DNA of 64,000 nucleotides, taken from positions 51,402-115,401 of the forward strand of contig NZ_LYVF01000192.1 of the NCBI RefSeq assembly GCF_001655685.1, written 5' to 3'. Origin of the DNA: Desulfotomaculum copahuensis (GTDB lineage: Bacteria; Bacillota; Desulfotomaculia; Desulfotomaculales; Desulfovirgulaceae). Under the pieces are notes generated by a model. The model had not been told where the DNA came from. It saw only the letters and a list, made by a program, of their open reading frames with translations, and did no database searches. The position numbers were made by a program, and so were the translations under genes. Positions 26,312-37,312 of this stretch are shown here, piece by piece (position 1 is the stretch's first letter; the number at the start of each line of letters is the position of its first letter).

Positions 26312-27856
26312 TTGCTGAGAAAATTGCACTTCATAGTAATAGCCGGCTTGTTTCTGATGTTTATGCCTATATCGGCACAGGCGGATCAAAAGTGGGAACA
26401 GTCCGCCCCGCCTTTGGCACTCAGTCAGGAGGCAATGCCGCCGGCGGTTTACGTCGCTTTTTCACCCCACTTTGACACTGACGATACAGTTTTTATGGCT
26501 ACCGGTGTGTCCCTTTATGAAAGCAAGGACGGTGGCAAAAGCTGGTCTCAGCCTGATACGCCCGGTTCCTTGTCAACCCAAAAAGGTAACGGTATAATTT
26601 ATGGCTTCGGTTCATCCGGGAACAAAATAACTGCAAAAATGTATGTATCGCCCGATCCGAACATAGTAGCTATTTCTACCGTGGAAGGACTGTATGCCGC
26701 CAATGTGTCTGCCCGGGTGACCAGTAACGATGTGACGGGCGGTCGGATGCTGATTACGAATGTCACCCCGGCTGTTCCAGCCGGTTTAATCAGCACGCCG
26801 GATTTCCCGCCCGGATTTGCTTTTGGAGACGACGGTACCATGTATGTCGCCCGCGGCGCGGCGATATATTATGGCAATCCGGTGATCACTAATTATGACC
26901 CCGGTGTTTGGAAACAGCTCTATTATGCCGGCAGCTATGTCTATAGTATCAAGCTGGCTCCCGATTTTGCCTTCAACAAAACGATGATCATTCAAAGCGG
27001 CAAAGGGGTTATGATCAGCGCGGACGGCGGCAACAGCTTCAACTCGACCGGCCTGCCCGTGACCAGCAATCAATATGCTATTGCTTTTTCGCCGGATTAC
27101 GATAATGATGGCACGATAGCGGCGGCTATTCCCGATTATGGCGTTTTTCTTTCCATCGACCGGGGTAGAAGCTGGCAGAACGTATTTTCACACAAAGGGG
27201 TTACTTCGGTGGTTATTGGCAAGGGCGGCACTTTATATGCAGGTACAGGTTCTTCCGGGGGAATGGAAAAAGGAATTTTTATTTCCAGGGACAAAGGTTA
27301 TAAGTGGCAGAACATCGGCCTGAAAAACAGCAATATTGTATCTTTACATGTCTTTCCCGGCCGCGGGAATGATCAGGTTTATGCCGTTACCGATCAGGGT
27401 TTTTATGGTACTGTGGTAGAGAACGGTCAGACCCAACAAAGCGGCGGGCCGGGGAATGCAAATACTCCTGCCGCACCGGAACAAACCATCAGCTTTGCCG
27501 TCGGGCAGAACGCCTATTATGTCAATAGTCAGGGATACAGCATGGATGCCGTTCCTTTTACTGAAAACGGGCGCATATACGTTCCCGTGCGTTACCTTGC
27601 TAAATCGTTGGGGTTAACGGACAACCACATTAAATGGGACGAAAAGACAGCGGCCGTCACACTTGAGGACGGCCTGACATTGAAATTTGTCAACAACGGC
27701 GCATTTTGTTATATCAACGGACAAAAAAAGAATATCGATGCACCGATGTTGGAGCGGAACGGGCGTGTATACCTGCCGGCTAAATATGTAGCGGAACCGT
27801 ATGGCTATAAAGTGAGCTGGGATGGTGCTTCTCAAACGGTATATTTGGAGAAGTAA
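26312..27856 (+). CDS. Exported beta-propeller (BNR/Ycf48-like) protein with CuAO_N domain
   Basis: The 514-residue protein has a signal peptide ending near ISAQA. A propeller-like domain follows, with repeated Asp-box (BNR) signatures: YESKDGGKSWSQP, ISADGGNSFNST, LSIDRGRSWQNVF and ISRDKGYKWQNIG. Blades begin with phrases such as VAFSPHFDTDDTVFMAT and IAFSPDYDNDGTIAAA. The CuAO_N module occupies about 393-514. Such propellers bind ligands or other proteins; I cannot assign an enzyme activity. The TTG start has AAGGGGGGAT upstream. It is the second gene of a pair with 24919, so both may act at the cell surface. Confidence 0.83.
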   Translation: MLRKLHFIVIAGLFLMFMPISAQADQKWEQSAPPLALSQEAMPPAVYVAFSPHFDTDDTVFMATGVSLYESKDGGKSWSQPDTPGSLSTQKGNGIIYGFGSSGNKITAKMYVSPDPNIVAISTVEGLYAANVSARVTSNDVTGGRMLITNVTPAVPAGLISTPDFPPGFAFGDDGTMYVARGAAIYYGNPVITNYDPGVWKQLYYAGSYVYSIKLAPDFAFNKTMIIQSGKGVMISADGGNSFNSTGLPVTSNQYAIAFSPDYDNDGTIAAAIPDYGVFLSIDRGRSWQNVFSHKGVTSVVIGKGGTLYAGTGSSGGMEKGIFISRDKGYKWQNIGLKNSNIVSLHVFPGRGNDQVYAVTDQGFYGTVVENGQTQQSGGPGNANTPAAPEQTISFAVGQNAYYVNSQGYSMDAVPFTENGRIYVPVRYLAKSLGLTDNHIKWDEKTAAVTLEDGLTLKFVNNGAFCYINGQKKNIDAPMLERNGRVYLPAKYVAEPYGYKVSWDGASQTVYLEK

Positions 27857-27879
27857 AAATCAATAGCCGCTTTAAACCC

Positions 27880-27910
27880 GGGGGGTGGCAAAAAAGCTGC
27901 CTCCCTTTTA
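27880..27910 (+). terminator. Terminator after the propeller gene
   Basis: The stem GGGGGGTGGC / GCTGCCTCCC (three wobble pairs) with an A-rich loop is followed by TTTT. Confidence 0.6.
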
Positions 27911-27997
27911 ATTGATGGCGTGAAAGCGGCATGCTCAGTGGATCGGAAAAATACAGAGCTGTGGAAAATGAATTGGAGTGGTATTGCAAATGACCTA

Positions 27998-29542
27998 TTA
28001 CTTTGTCAGCGTCCTATTGTTTTGCCATTGTTGAAAGATGCCGATGAACAAGATGACAGGTACCGAGATTAAGATAAAAATTGTGGCAATCACAAAGGTG
28101 TCATCAATTGCCAGAACGAATGATTGCTGCTGCACCAGGCCGTTCAACAAGCCGAGTGATTTCTGGTATCCCACGTAACCACCACCCAATAAAACGGCCA
28201 AGTCTCCGATCATGCTGTGAATAGGCAATGAATATACGGATACTGCTTCCCTTAAACGATCGAAGTGAAAATCCATTCGCTGCTGCAATGCCGAGGTCAG
28301 AATAGCTATGCCGAAAGAACCGGCAATTTGTCTGAAAAGATTAATAATCGCCGAGGCGCCGCCAGCCAGGCGGCGGGCGACTGCATTCATGCCCATGGCG
28401 TTGATCGGCATCATGGCCAGGCCGATGCCGAATGAGCGCACAACCATGAGCATTTGTATGTGGTGAAGGCTGGTATTCAGGTTTAAATTATGCAGTTCCC
28501 ATGTGCCCCAGGTGGTCAGCGCCAGACCGAAAGTGGCCGGGATTACCGCTCCAATGCGGTCAAAAAGAAAACCGGAGAGGGGCATGGTCACGGCGCTGGC
28601 CAGGGCGGAAGGCAGCAAAACTAGGCCGGTCTGCATGGGTGTAAGGCCGATTAGGTCCTGCGTAAATAAGGGAATTAAAAAAACCCCGCCGTACAGTCCC
28701 ATAGTCATCAGTCCGGCGGTCAGGACGCTGCCGGAAAACACCGGACTTTTAAAAGCACGCAACTCCAGCATCGGTTCATCCACAGATACTTCAATGAGCA
28801 TGAACAGAAATAATGCGGCAATACCGGCCGCCATCAGTGTAACAATGAATTGTGAGCCCCAACCGTCTTTCTGCCCTTCACTCAGGGCCAGCAAGAGAGA
28901 AAAACAACCGCTGGTGGAAAGTATAAAACCCCAGATATCCAGCTTGCGATCAGTGCGCCGTTTTTCCTTCGGCAAAAGAAGCAAGGCCAGAATCAAACCG
29001 AGAACACCGATCGGTATATTCATACTGAACAGCAAACGCCAGTTTAGGGCATCAATTATGTATCCCCCCAAAGTAGGCCCGATGGCCGGCCCGACTACAA
29101 TGGATACACCCCATACCCCCAGGGCGGTGCCGATTTTTTCCCGCGGCACGATTTTATAAATAATGGTCATGCTTACGGGCATAATCACGCCCCCGCCGAT
29201 AGCCTGAACCACTCTTGAAACGAGAAGCATATCTAAGTTGCCTGAAATACTGCAAAGCAGCGAACCGGCGGTAAAGATGGCCAGTGCAAAAATGTAAAGC
29301 CAGCGGAAACTCAAATAATCACCCAGAAAACCCGTAATGGGGATAACCACACCGGAAGTGATCATATATGCCGTAAGCACCCACTCGATCTGGTCAGTAC
29401 CGACACCGAATATGGCCATCATTTTCGGCAGCGCCACGTTGACTGAACTGCTGGTCAGCAGGGCGGCAAAACATCCCAGAACAACGGTAAACAAGGGGAT
29501 CCAAAAAGAAATATTTTTACTATCCGTTTGCTGCGCGTTCAA
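27998..29542 (-). CDS. DHA2 family (EmrB/QacA-like) multidrug MFS transporter
   Basis: The 514-residue, 14-helix major facilitator exports drugs by proton antiport. Seen are SSVNVALPKMMAIFGVGTDQ in helix 1, motif A (FLGDYLSFRW), the motif C-like GPAIGPTLGGYI, and many hydrophobic segments. The TTG start at 29542 has a TGGAGGT site. It is very similar to the transporter at 51686. Unlike that one it has no adaptor gene beside it. It stands alone on the minus strand among plus-strand envelope genes. Confidence 0.92.
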   Translation of the reverse strand: MNAQQTDSKNISFWIPLFTVVLGCFAALLTSSSVNVALPKMMAIFGVGTDQIEWVLTAYMITSGVVIPITGFLGDYLSFRWLYIFALAIFTAGSLLCSISGNLDMLLVSRVVQAIGGGVIMPVSMTIIYKIVPREKIGTALGVWGVSIVVGPAIGPTLGGYIIDALNWRLLFSMNIPIGVLGLILALLLLPKEKRRTDRKLDIWGFILSTSGCFSLLLALSEGQKDGWGSQFIVTLMAAGIAALFLFMLIEVSVDEPMLELRAFKSPVFSGSVLTAGLMTMGLYGGVFLIPLFTQDLIGLTPMQTGLVLLPSALASAVTMPLSGFLFDRIGAVIPATFGLALTTWGTWELHNLNLNTSLHHIQMLMVVRSFGIGLAMMPINAMGMNAVARRLAGGASAIINLFRQIAGSFGIAILTSALQQRMDFHFDRLREAVSVYSLPIHSMIGDLAVLLGGGYVGYQKSLGLLNGLVQQQSFVLAIDDTFVIATIFILISVPVILFIGIFQQWQNNRTLTK

Positions 29543-29853
29543 TTTATACCTCCAGGAAGTTTGTAAGTTTCAAAGAGCTATTAAATTAAATCGATATTAA
29601 AAAGTTACCATAAAAAAACTACATTGGCAAGCAAAAGTTTAGGCTAACAAAATACATCCTGGCAATTAAACCTGTTCATGCCGGAAAAGATCGCTGCGGT
29701 GTGTCCCCGGACTGTGTCGCGACAGGCGCGCAATCTAAGGCTTGGGAAAATAGAGACAACAGTCTTTTTATTTACTGGCATATTTGTCCAATCAGGCAGG
29801 AAATTTCATCAACCTGTCGAAGATGCCTAAATAACAAACCTCGGGGGTGAGCA
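29543..29853. other. Divergent promoter region, MFS gene / Ig-repeat gene
   Basis: No ORF is supported. The left part is A/T-rich, in contrast to the surrounding DNA, and probably carries the MFS promoter. A 10-bp palindrome TGTCGCGACA is at 29715-29724. I could not find a convincing promoter for 29854 or a copy of the GGAAC/TGTC element. Confidence 0.4.
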
Positions 29854-32004
29854 ATGGTGGCACAAAAAATACTGACTATTATTCTAGCCTGTCTTTTGCT
29901 AAACATATTCTTTTCCCCGGCAGCCAGTGGAGATACCATAAGCGGGGTGGAATTTGTACTCGGAAAAACCAACTACACCGTGAATGGCCAATCCTATCAG
30001 ATGGATGCCGCAACCTTTATTAAAATGCCCGAGAACAGGGTTTTTGTTCCCTTACGCTTTTTAGGCCTGGCGCTTGGCCTGTCCAAGAACAATATCACCT
30101 GGGATCAAGCCGGCAATATGGCTATTTTGTCTAGCAGTAACGTATCAGCAATTTTTCAACCTGATAAAAATGATTATATTGTCAACGGCCGGCATCTGAC
30201 CATGGATACAACCCCGGTGGTTGCTCAAGGGCGTATTTATTTACCGGCACGCTATGTGGCCAACGCCTTTGGGTACAACGCAACCTGGGATGGCAAAAAA
30301 CAGGCAGTGATCATAACACCCGCCAAAGCGGTTCCGCCAGGTACTGGCGGAACACAAACCGGTGACAACGGACAAACAACCGGTACTTCCGTCCCGGCGA
30401 CCACCAATCAGTACCGGTTGCAGTTGCAACCGGTAAGTAATACTGCTGCCACCGGCCAAAACCTGGCCCTGGTGGTTAGTCTCACCAATTCCGGCAATCA
30501 GCCGGTAAACGGCGCGACAGTGAATGTGAGCTGCAATTCAGGCAATGTGCAACTGTCTGCCGGTTCGGTGACCACGAACAGTCAGGGACTGGGGTTGATC
30601 TCCGCCACAGATGCGGCGGCGGAAAATGTAATCATCACCGCTACCGTCCCTGCACTGGGAGTCACTGCAAACACTGCTGTACAGTGGACCAGCGGTGGCG
30701 TTACGACAAATACAAACACCACCGGTAACTATTATTTGCAATTTAATGCCACCACTGCTTCGCCTGTAGCCGGTCAGCCGGTGGTTTTAACGGTTACGGC
30801 AACCAACAGCGCCGGTAACCCCGCCCAGGGAGTGATTCTGAACGTTACCAGCAATTCCGCCGGAGCCGTTTTAAATACCGGCACTGTGACCACCAATGCC
30901 CAGGGCCAGGCTTTTGTAGTCGCTACAGATAATAACCAGGACAATGTCACCTTCACTCTTTCCGGGGCAGGTGCATCCCAGCCACAAACTTTGAATGTTT
31001 ACTGGGCACCGGTGGCGCCTTTGCAATCAAGCTATGTGCAGACCACCCCCGGGATCTCCATCATCCCTTCAACGACCACCGCTGCAACCGGCCAACCGGT
31101 GGTATTCACCATTACCGCCACGGGTAATTATGGTCCGGCCGTCAATCAACCGATTTCGGTCAGCAGCACTTCCCCGGGGGCCGCCCCGGGCAGCACCGCA
31201 TTAACTACCAACTCCCAGGGCCAGGCATTTTTTACCGTCACTGACAACAATATTGAAAATGTGGTGTTTATAACGCATATGGCCAACAATGCAGCGATTA
31301 TGGCCACCGCCACCGTTTCCTGGGTGGGGGCATACGCTCAGCAGACGACAGCAAATAACAATACGCCCATCTATTCCTTGCAGATAAGACCTTCCACCAA
31401 CGCTGCCGTGGCCGGTCAGCCGGTTGTGCTCAGTATTACGGTGACAGACAGTTCCGGTAAACTGGCTTCTGGGATCGGGGTGAATGTGGTCAGCAGTTCC
31501 AATGGTGTTTCAATGAATAACAGCTTTGTCACAACAAACAGCCAGGGCCAGGCCTATATTACCGCTTGGGACAATAATTATGAAACCGTGACATTCACCG
31601 GCAATCTGGTCAACGCCACCTCCCGGGCGCCGTCGGTCGCCGCATCCGTGCAATGGGGCGCACAAGGCGGCAGCACCTATGCCTACAGTACGCCCACGGT
31701 GACCGCGGGAGGCTACTACTTGAGCGCGGCTATCTCGGCAAGCGGTGTGCCGGCCGGTCAACCGGTGGTGCTTGCAGTAAAGGCAACCAATGGTAACGGT
31801 GCCCCGGCATCAGGCGTGGCTTTTTCCATAACCAGCAACTCCAGCAACGTACAGCTGACTCAGTCAAGTTCCGTCACCAACAGCCAGGGAATGCTGTTTG
31901 TTGTGGCTACGGACAATTTGGCGGAAAACGTAACGCTAAACGTCGGTCTGGGCAACGCCGGCAGCTTCATTCCGGCAACCAGTTTAAGTGTGCGTTGGTA
32001 TTGA
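29854..32004 (+). CDS. Exported CuAO_N protein with five Ig-like (Big_1) repeats
   Basis: The 716-residue protein has a signal peptide ending near PAASG. Its CuAO_N module is N-terminal (about 31-155: YTVNGQSYQMDA, RVFVPLRFLGLALGL, RIYLPARYVANAFGY), the reverse of its neighbours. Five tandem repeats of about 100 residues follow, resembling bacterial Ig-like domain 1 of invasins and intimins. Each has a start like AATGQPVVFTITATGNYG, a centre like TTNSQGQAFFTVTDNN, and ends in Trp or Tyr (VQW, VYW, VSW, VQW, VRWY). Such rods often carry binding domains; here nothing follows the last repeat. The ATG has GGGGGTGA upstream. Confidence 0.85.
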   Translation: MVAQKILTIILACLLLNIFFSPAASGDTISGVEFVLGKTNYTVNGQSYQMDAATFIKMPENRVFVPLRFLGLALGLSKNNITWDQAGNMAILSSSNVSAIFQPDKNDYIVNGRHLTMDTTPVVAQGRIYLPARYVANAFGYNATWDGKKQAVIITPAKAVPPGTGGTQTGDNGQTTGTSVPATTNQYRLQLQPVSNTAATGQNLALVVSLTNSGNQPVNGATVNVSCNSGNVQLSAGSVTTNSQGLGLISATDAAAENVIITATVPALGVTANTAVQWTSGGVTTNTNTTGNYYLQFNATTASPVAGQPVVLTVTATNSAGNPAQGVILNVTSNSAGAVLNTGTVTTNAQGQAFVVATDNNQDNVTFTLSGAGASQPQTLNVYWAPVAPLQSSYVQTTPGISIIPSTTTAATGQPVVFTITATGNYGPAVNQPISVSSTSPGAAPGSTALTTNSQGQAFFTVTDNNIENVVFITHMANNAAIMATATVSWVGAYAQQTTANNNTPIYSLQIRPSTNAAVAGQPVVLSITVTDSSGKLASGIGVNVVSSSNGVSMNNSFVTTNSQGQAYITAWDNNYETVTFTGNLVNATSRAPSVAASVQWGAQGGSTYAYSTPTVTAGGYYLSAAISASGVPAGQPVVLAVKATNGNGAPASGVAFSITSNSSNVQLTQSSSVTNSQGMLFVVATDNLAENVTLNVGLGNAGSFIPATSLSVRWY

Positions 32005-32044
32005 TCATTGAGCGGGTCAATGAACAAAATATTGATTTCAACAA

Positions 32045-32077
32045 GTGGTTTCCCAGGCCGGGAAACCACTTTATGTT
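32045..32077 (+). terminator. Terminator after the Ig-repeat gene
   Basis: The perfect 10-bp stem GTGGTTTCCC / GGGAAACCAC with loop AGGCC is followed by a short T-rich tail. Confidence 0.75.
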
Positions 32078-32169
32078 TGCCCGTTACCAGTGCCGGGTTG
32101 CTAGTTTTCGTCGGATGGTTATTTCACTTATGCTCAAACAGTGCCAACGTAAAAACCGGAAAAAACAGG

Positions 32170-32197
32170 TTGACATGACGGAATAATATCGTATAAT
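32170..32197 (+). promoter_or_regulatory. Sigma-A promoter of the HlyD/RND operon
   Basis: TTGACA (32170-32175), a 16-bp spacer and TATAAT (32192-32197). It lies 45 bp upstream of the start codon region. Confidence 0.8.
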
Positions 32198-32242
32198 TAA
32201 TATATATTGTAATGTTAACAAGAAAGGAGGCCTCCATTAAGC

Positions 32243-33514
32243 ATGGTTCTTCCAGAACGCCTGAAGCAAAAGTTTTTGCGTTTGTCCGGCATGAAAGGTG
32301 TTTTCAGAATTGTCGCCCTCTTTGTCCTGCCGGTGTTGCTGCTGATCCTCTGGACAACGGGAGCGCTGTTGCCCAAGGTCAAAACCGGGCATACGCCGTT
32401 GCAGGGACAGGAGGTTACCGGTGTACAAACTTACAAGGTACAGAACGGTTCCGGCACCTTACATATTTCTGCCACCGGCACCGTGCGTCCAATGGTCAGA
32501 GCGTTGATTGCCAGCAAAATCATGGCCCGGGTCACATCAGTAAACTTTCATGAAGGAAGCCAGGTGACGGCCGGCGCGGATCTCTGCCTGCTGGACGACC
32601 GGGATCTGTCTGCTCAGACCGCCCAGGCGGCGGCCGGCGTGCAGTCCGCTCTGGCCGGCGAGCAGGCGCAGGCACAGGGTATCAAGCAGGCGGAAGCGGG
32701 ACTGGAGAAGGCCCGGGCTGACTATCAGCTGTCTGAAACCAACTTCAACCGTTACAAATTTCTTCAAAGCCAGGGAGCGGTCAGCCAGGCCGACTTCGAC
32801 CGCGTGCAGAACCAGTACCAGCAGGCTAAATCCGCCCTGGACAACGCCCGGGCGACTTTGGACAGCGCGGTGGCACAGGTGAAGGTGGCCGGCGCCCAGG
32901 TGACCCAGTCGCAGGCCAATTTGCAGTACGCGCAGGCCGTCAACAGCTACAGCCGGATCAGCGCCCCTTTAAACGGCATAATCGTGAAAAAAATGGTCGA
33001 TGTGGGCAGCATGGTTACGCCGGGTCAACCTGTAGCCGAGGAAGAGCAAGGTCCCTATCGCCTGGAGGTGCCGGTGCCGGAAAGCTATTATCATCAGATC
33101 CGGGTAGGCGATCAAGTTACGGTTGATATCCCCGCCTTGAACCGGCAATTCGTGGCGAAGGTGGATGAAATCGTGCCTGCCGTAGAATCCAGCAGCATGA
33201 CCTATTTGGTAAAAATCCTTCTGCCTCAAGATTTGAATGTAAAAAGCGGCATGTATGGCGATGCTGATTTCGCTCTGGGCAGTAAGCGGGAAATGACCAT
33301 ACCCGCCGCGGCGGTGGTGAAATGGGGCGATTTTACCGGCGTTTATATCCTGCGTAACGATGTGGCCAGACTAAGTTTTGTCACGTTGGGGGAGGAACAG
33401 GGCGATAAAGTGCAGGTGCTCTCCGGATTAAATCCCGGCGATGTGATTGTGGCCGGCGGGACGGCCCGGGTTCACGACGGCGACCGGGTAAAGGGCGGGT
33501 TAATCAATGAGTGA
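32243..33514 (+). CDS. HlyD/RND-type membrane fusion (adaptor) protein
   Basis: The 423-residue adaptor links a transporter to the outer layers. It has an N-terminal membrane anchor (FRIVALFVLPVLLLILW). The first lipoyl half follows (TVRPMVRALIASKIMARVTS), then a coiled-coil hairpin rich in Ala and Gln, the second lipoyl half (YSRISAPLNGIIVKKMVDVG), a beta-barrel and a membrane-proximal domain. It overlaps the RND gene by 8 bp, so the two form one unit. The ribosome-binding site AAAGGAGG is 12 bases from ATG 32243, slightly far. No regulator gene is adjacent. Confidence 0.9.
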   Translation: MVLPERLKQKFLRLSGMKGVFRIVALFVLPVLLLILWTTGALLPKVKTGHTPLQGQEVTGVQTYKVQNGSGTLHISATGTVRPMVRALIASKIMARVTSVNFHEGSQVTAGADLCLLDDRDLSAQTAQAAAGVQSALAGEQAQAQGIKQAEAGLEKARADYQLSETNFNRYKFLQSQGAVSQADFDRVQNQYQQAKSALDNARATLDSAVAQVKVAGAQVTQSQANLQYAQAVNSYSRISAPLNGIIVKKMVDVGSMVTPGQPVAEEEQGPYRLEVPVPESYYHQIRVGDQVTVDIPALNRQFVAKVDEIVPAVESSSMTYLVKILLPQDLNVKSGMYGDADFALGSKREMTIPAAAVVKWGDFTGVYILRNDVARLSFVTLGEEQGDKVQVLSGLNPGDVIVAGGTARVHDGDRVKGGLINE

Positions 33515-36500
33515 AAAAAAATTGGGCATTGCCGGTAAAATCGCCGCCGCTTTTTTGAATTCCAAGATTACACCGGTACTGGTGCTGGCCGCGTTACTTC
33601 TGGGCATATTTGCTGTTGTAACCACGCCGAAAGAAGAAGATCCTCAGATCGTGGTACCGATGGTGGAAATATTTATACCTTTTCAAGGAGCCAGTGCGCA
33701 GGAAGTGGAAGCACATGTAACCACGCCGCTGGAGAAAATCTTATGGTATGTCAAGGGAGTAGACTACATTTACTCAAAATCCATGCCGGGCATGGCCATG
33801 GTAACGGTACGTTTCAAGGTCGGTTCCGATCAGGACAGCAGCTTGTTTAATGTTTATAACCAGATCTATTCGAACATGGATAAAATGCCCATGAATGTGG
33901 GTCAGCCTTTAATCAAGCCGAAAGCGATTGAAGACGTGCCCATTGACAGCATCACTCTTTGGAGCGACAAGCTGAACGCTTACCAACTGCGGCGGATTGG
34001 CCTGACTGTGGCCGACGAGGTCAACCGGCTGCATAATATTTACAAGGTAGATGTGTTGGGCGGGGAACCGCGGCAGATTACTGTTTCCCTTTCGCCCGAC
34101 CGGTTGAGCGCTTATCACGTCTCGCCACTGCAGATAGCGGGTGTCATTCGTTCAGCCAACATGAACAGTAACCCGGCGGCCGTCAGCCGGAACAACTACA
34201 CCTACCAGGTGCAGACCGGCGGTTTTCTAAGTAATGTTCAGGATATCGGCGATCTGGTGGTGGGTGTTTACCAGAACCGGCCTGTTTATTTGCGGGATGT
34301 AGCCAAAGTCAAGGACGGTCCTGGTGATGTGACCAATTATGTACTCTTTGGAACCGGACCGGCGGCGGCGGAAAGCGGTCTGCATGCGCCGGTTGCCGGG
34401 AATACGGTGTTCCCGGCGGTGACGATCACGGTGGCCAAGAAAAAGGGCGCCAATGCGGTGATTGTGTCCGGTGATGTGTTGAATAAAATCAATGCCCTGA
34501 AAGGCAGTCTGATCCCGGCTGATGTTCATGTTACAGTGACCCGTGATTACGGTGCTTCCGCGGCGGAAAAATCCAACGAACTGATTGAGCATATGATTAT
34601 CGCCGTGGTATCGGTATTTTTGCTCATCCTGGTGATGCTCGGTTTCCGGGAGGCGCTGGTGGTGGGGGTGGCCTTGCCGGTGACCCTGGCCATAGCCCTG
34701 TTCTTAAGCGAGATGTATGGTTATACCTTGAACCGGGTGACATTGTTCGCGCTGATCTTTGCCATCGGCATTTTGGTGGACGACGCCATTGTGGTGGTGG
34801 AGAACATCAACCGCTGGTGCCATTTGCGCGAGGTGCCCACGGCCGGTGAGGTGATCCAGGCGGTGGACGAGGTGGGCAACCCGACCATCCTGGCCACATT
34901 GACCGTTATTACAGTCCTTTTGCCGATGGCCTATGTCACCGGTATGATGGGACCGTATATGCGGCCCATTCCGATTAACGCCTCGGTGGCCATGTTCTTT
35001 TCCCTGCTGGTGGCTTTTGTCGTCACGCCCTGGTTTGCCCTGCGGCTGTTACGCAACAAGCCAAAGGACGTGGAGCAGTGCGAAACCGATATGCATGGCG
35101 GAAGCGGACCGAAACTTTATTACCGCCGGGTAATGCAGTATTTGCTGGATCACCGGAAGGCGCGGTATACGTTTGTAATCGGCCTGGTGGTGCTGTTGGG
35201 GGCGTCTTTTCTGCTCATTACCCGGCAGGCGGTGATTATGAAAATGCTGCCCTTTGACAACAAGGAAGAAGTTCAGGTTGTGCTGCGCACAAAGGACGGC
35301 ACCACCCTTGAACAGACGGCGAAGGCCGCCCGGGCCGTGGGAGATTATCTGGCTACGGTTAACGAAGTATCCAACTACGTGACCTATGTGGGCATACCGG
35401 CTCCGGTGAACTTCAACGGGTTGGTACGCTGGTACGACATTCAAAAGGGAGACAATCTGGCCACCATTCAGGTGGATCTGGTAGGGAAAAAAGCGCGTAA
35501 TGTACAGAGCCACCCCTTGACTGAACAACTGCGCGGGCCAATTGATCAAATTGCCTCCCGTTACGGCGCGGTGGTGAAGATGGTGGAGGTGCCGCCCGGA
35601 CCGCCCACCCTCTCGCCAATTGTAGCAGAGATATACGGTCGCGATTGGGAACAGGATTTGGCGGTGGCCGCTCAAGTCAAGCATGTGTTTGCCACAACAA
35701 ACGGCGTGGTGGATGTGGACTGGATGGTCAATGATCCACAAACGGAATACCGCTTTATTCCCAACCGGCAGGCACAGTTGCACGGCATATCAAACCAGGA
35801 TGTGTCTCAAACCATTGATATGTTAATTAACGGGAGTACTGTGGATCTATTGCATACCAACCAGGAGATAGAGCCGGTGCCCATTATATTACGGGCACCA
35901 TTAGCCGAGCGTTCCAATTTGGAAAGTCTATTGCATGCTTTTACGTTGCCGGATAAAGAGGGAGGGATGGTGCCGGTTTCCGAACTGGTGCGGCAGGAAA
36001 AAGATAGTGCCGATCAGCCCATTTACCACGAAAACCTGAACCGGGTGATCTATGTGACCGGAGATGTGAGTGGACGAATAGACAGTCCGGTTTATGCCAT
36101 GCTGGAAATGAGCAGGCGGATTGGACAGATCAAATTGCCCGACGGGCAAAACCTGCCCCAGTTGTGGATCCACAAGCCGGCATTGGATAATAGCGTGGCC
36201 TTGAAGTGGGGCGGCGAGTGGACGATCACCTACGAGGTTTTCCGGGATCTGGGCGTCGCCTTCGCCATTGGCCTGATCATCATGTATCTGCTCATGGTGG
36301 CCTGGTTCAAGTCGTTCAGTATGCCGGTGTTGATCATGGTGCCCATTCCGTTGACCCTGCTGGGCATTATTCCCGGACACTGGCTGATGGGCGCCTTCTT
36401 TACCGCCACCTCGATGATTGGTTTCATCGCCCTGGCCGGTATTGTGGTGCGTAATTCCATCCTGCTGGTTGAGTTTACCAATGAGCGATTGCGGGATGGT

Positions 36501-36764
36501 GTGCCGCTGAAGGAAGCGCTGATCGAAGCGGGCATTGTGCGCGCCCGGCCGATCATCCTGACGGCGGCGGCGATTATCGTCGGTTCATTCGTGATCATTT
36601 TCGACCCGATTTTCACCGGCATGGCTGTATCGCTCATCTTTGGCACTATTGCCGCCACGTCGCTGACGCTGGTTTTAATTCCAACGCTGCTGTACGGGCT
36701 GGAAAGGCGCCTGCAGGCGCGCCGGCCGGCGGACGCCGGTGAAAAGCTGTCAGCCGGGCAGTAA
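33507..36764 (+). CDS. RND family efflux permease
   Basis: The 1085-residue protein has the 12-helix RND plan with two large extracytoplasmic loops. The proton-relay Asp pair is residues 425-426 in [14 protein letters not shown]. The N-terminal sequence [20 protein letters not shown] and the loop [16 protein letters not shown] resemble the more divergent HME/HAE-type pumps of anaerobes. The C-terminal half has [19 protein letters not shown] and [17 protein letters not shown]. It works with the adaptor encoded just upstream; the substrate is unknown. A second, only distantly similar RND pump is encoded at 47444. Confidence 0.93.
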   Translation: MSEKKLGIAGKIAAAFLNSKITPVLVLAALLLGIFAVVTTPKEEDPQIVVPMVEIFIPFQGASAQEVEAHVTTPLEKILWYVKGVDYIYSKSMPGMAMVTVRFKVGSDQDSSLFNVYNQIYSNMDKMPMNVGQPLIKPKAIEDVPIDSITLWSDKLNAYQLRRIGLTVADEVNRLHNIYKVDVLGGEPRQITVSLSPDRLSAYHVSPLQIAGVIRSANMNSNPAAVSRNNYTYQVQTGGFLSNVQDIGDLVVGVYQNRPVYLRDVAKVKDGPGDVTNYVLFGTGPAAAESGLHAPVAGNTVFPAVTITVAKKKGANAVIVSGDVLNKINALKGSLIPADVHVTVTRDYGASAAEKSNELIEHMIIAVVSVFLLILVMLGFREALVVGVALPVTLAIALFLSEMYGYTLNRVTLFALIFAIGILVDDAIVVVENINRWCHLREVPTAGEVIQAVDEVGNPTILATLTVITVLLPMAYVTGMMGPYMRPIPINASVAMFFSLLVAFVVTPWFALRLLRNKPKDVEQCETDMHGGSGPKLYYRRVMQYLLDHRKARYTFVIGLVVLLGASFLLITRQAVIMKMLPFDNKEEVQVVLRTKDGTTLEQTAKAARAVGDYLATVNEVSNYVTYVGIPAPVNFNGLVRWYDIQKGDNLATIQVDLVGKKARNVQSHPLTEQLRGPIDQIASRYGAVVKMVEVPPGPPTLSPIVAEIYGRDWEQDLAVAAQVKHVFATTNGVVDVDWMVNDPQTEYRFIPNRQAQLHGISNQDVSQTIDMLINGSTVDLLHTNQEIEPVPIILRAPLAERSNLESLLHAFTLPDKEGGMVPVSELVRQEKDSADQPIYHENLNRVIYVTGDVSGRIDSPVYAMLEMSRRIGQIKLPDGQNLPQLWIHKPALDNSVALKWGGEWTITYEVFRDLGVAFAIGLIIMYLLMVAWFKSFSMPVLIMVPIPLTLLGIIPGHWLMGAFFTATSMIGFIALAGIVVRNSILLVEFTNERLRDGVPLKEALIEAGIVRARPIILTAAAIIVGSFVIIFDPIFTGMAVSLIFGTIAATSLTLVLIPTLLYGLERRLQARRPADAGEKLSAGQ

Positions 36765-36903
36765 TAGCATCATTGCCGGCGCCGAGTTGAAAAGTTTCAT
36801 CGCGGCGGGAGGTGCGGCGATGATACAGGCGGTACCGGGGCCGCCCGGGCATCATCTGCAGGCTTTTAAGTTCCGGTTATTTGAAATGAAAGGAGGGAGG
36901 CTC

Positions 36904-37143
36904 ATGTTTGTTGTCAACGGCCGTGGTTCCCTGGTGCGTTTAATTGCCGGCATTTTTGTTCTGGGCAGCACGTTGCTGGCGGTTTCGGTCAGTATTTACT
37001 GGCTGTATTTCACCGGGTTTGTCGGCTTTATGCTGATGGTATCCGCAATCACGGGATTTTGTCCCATGGAAATAATCTTGAAAGCGATTGGGGTTGAGGA
37101 GCGGCAGGTAACGCCGGTGGGGCGGTTGGACCGGATTAAATAG
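36904..37143 (+). CDS. Small DUF2892/YgaP-like membrane protein
   Basis: The 79-residue product has two hydrophobic segments ([20 protein letters not shown] and [15 protein letters not shown]). The C-terminal phrase [13 protein letters not shown] is typical of the inner-membrane DUF2892 family. Function is not established. ATG 36904 follows a strong GAAAGGAGGGAGG site; the longer frame from 36739 overlaps the RND gene end and is rejected. It is 139 bp from the RND gene and may be part of the same transcript. Confidence 0.8.
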   Translation: MFVVNGRGSLVRLIAGIFVLGSTLLAVSVSIYWLYFTGFVGFMLMVSAITGFCPMEIILKAIGVEERQVTPVGRLDRIK

Positions 37144-37278
37144 AGGTGTGGGTTGGTGGGGCGTTGCATTGCTGTTGGGGCGGTGGATTCCCTGCTGTAC
37201 CGGTGGAACCGTTCACCGCCGGATCGTGCCCGGCCGTTGAAGGCCGCCAGGCCGGCAAATTTTGTCATGAATTGTTGT

Positions 37279-37312
37279 AACCCGCGTTATTTCGCGGGTT
37301 GCTTTGCGTTTT
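37279..37312 (+). terminator. Terminator after the DUF2892 gene
   Basis: The perfect stem AACCCGCG / CGCGGGTT with loop TTATTT is followed by GCTTTGCGTTTT. The rest of 37144-37582 holds no gene that I can support. A TATAAT at 37372 has no matching -35. Confidence 0.7.

Noticed and set aside
29715..29724. Palindrome TGTCGCGACA as an operator of the divergent MFS and Ig-repeat genes
   Set aside because: It is a single short copy with no adjacent regulator gene or second site; a chance palindrome in GC-rich DNA is likely.
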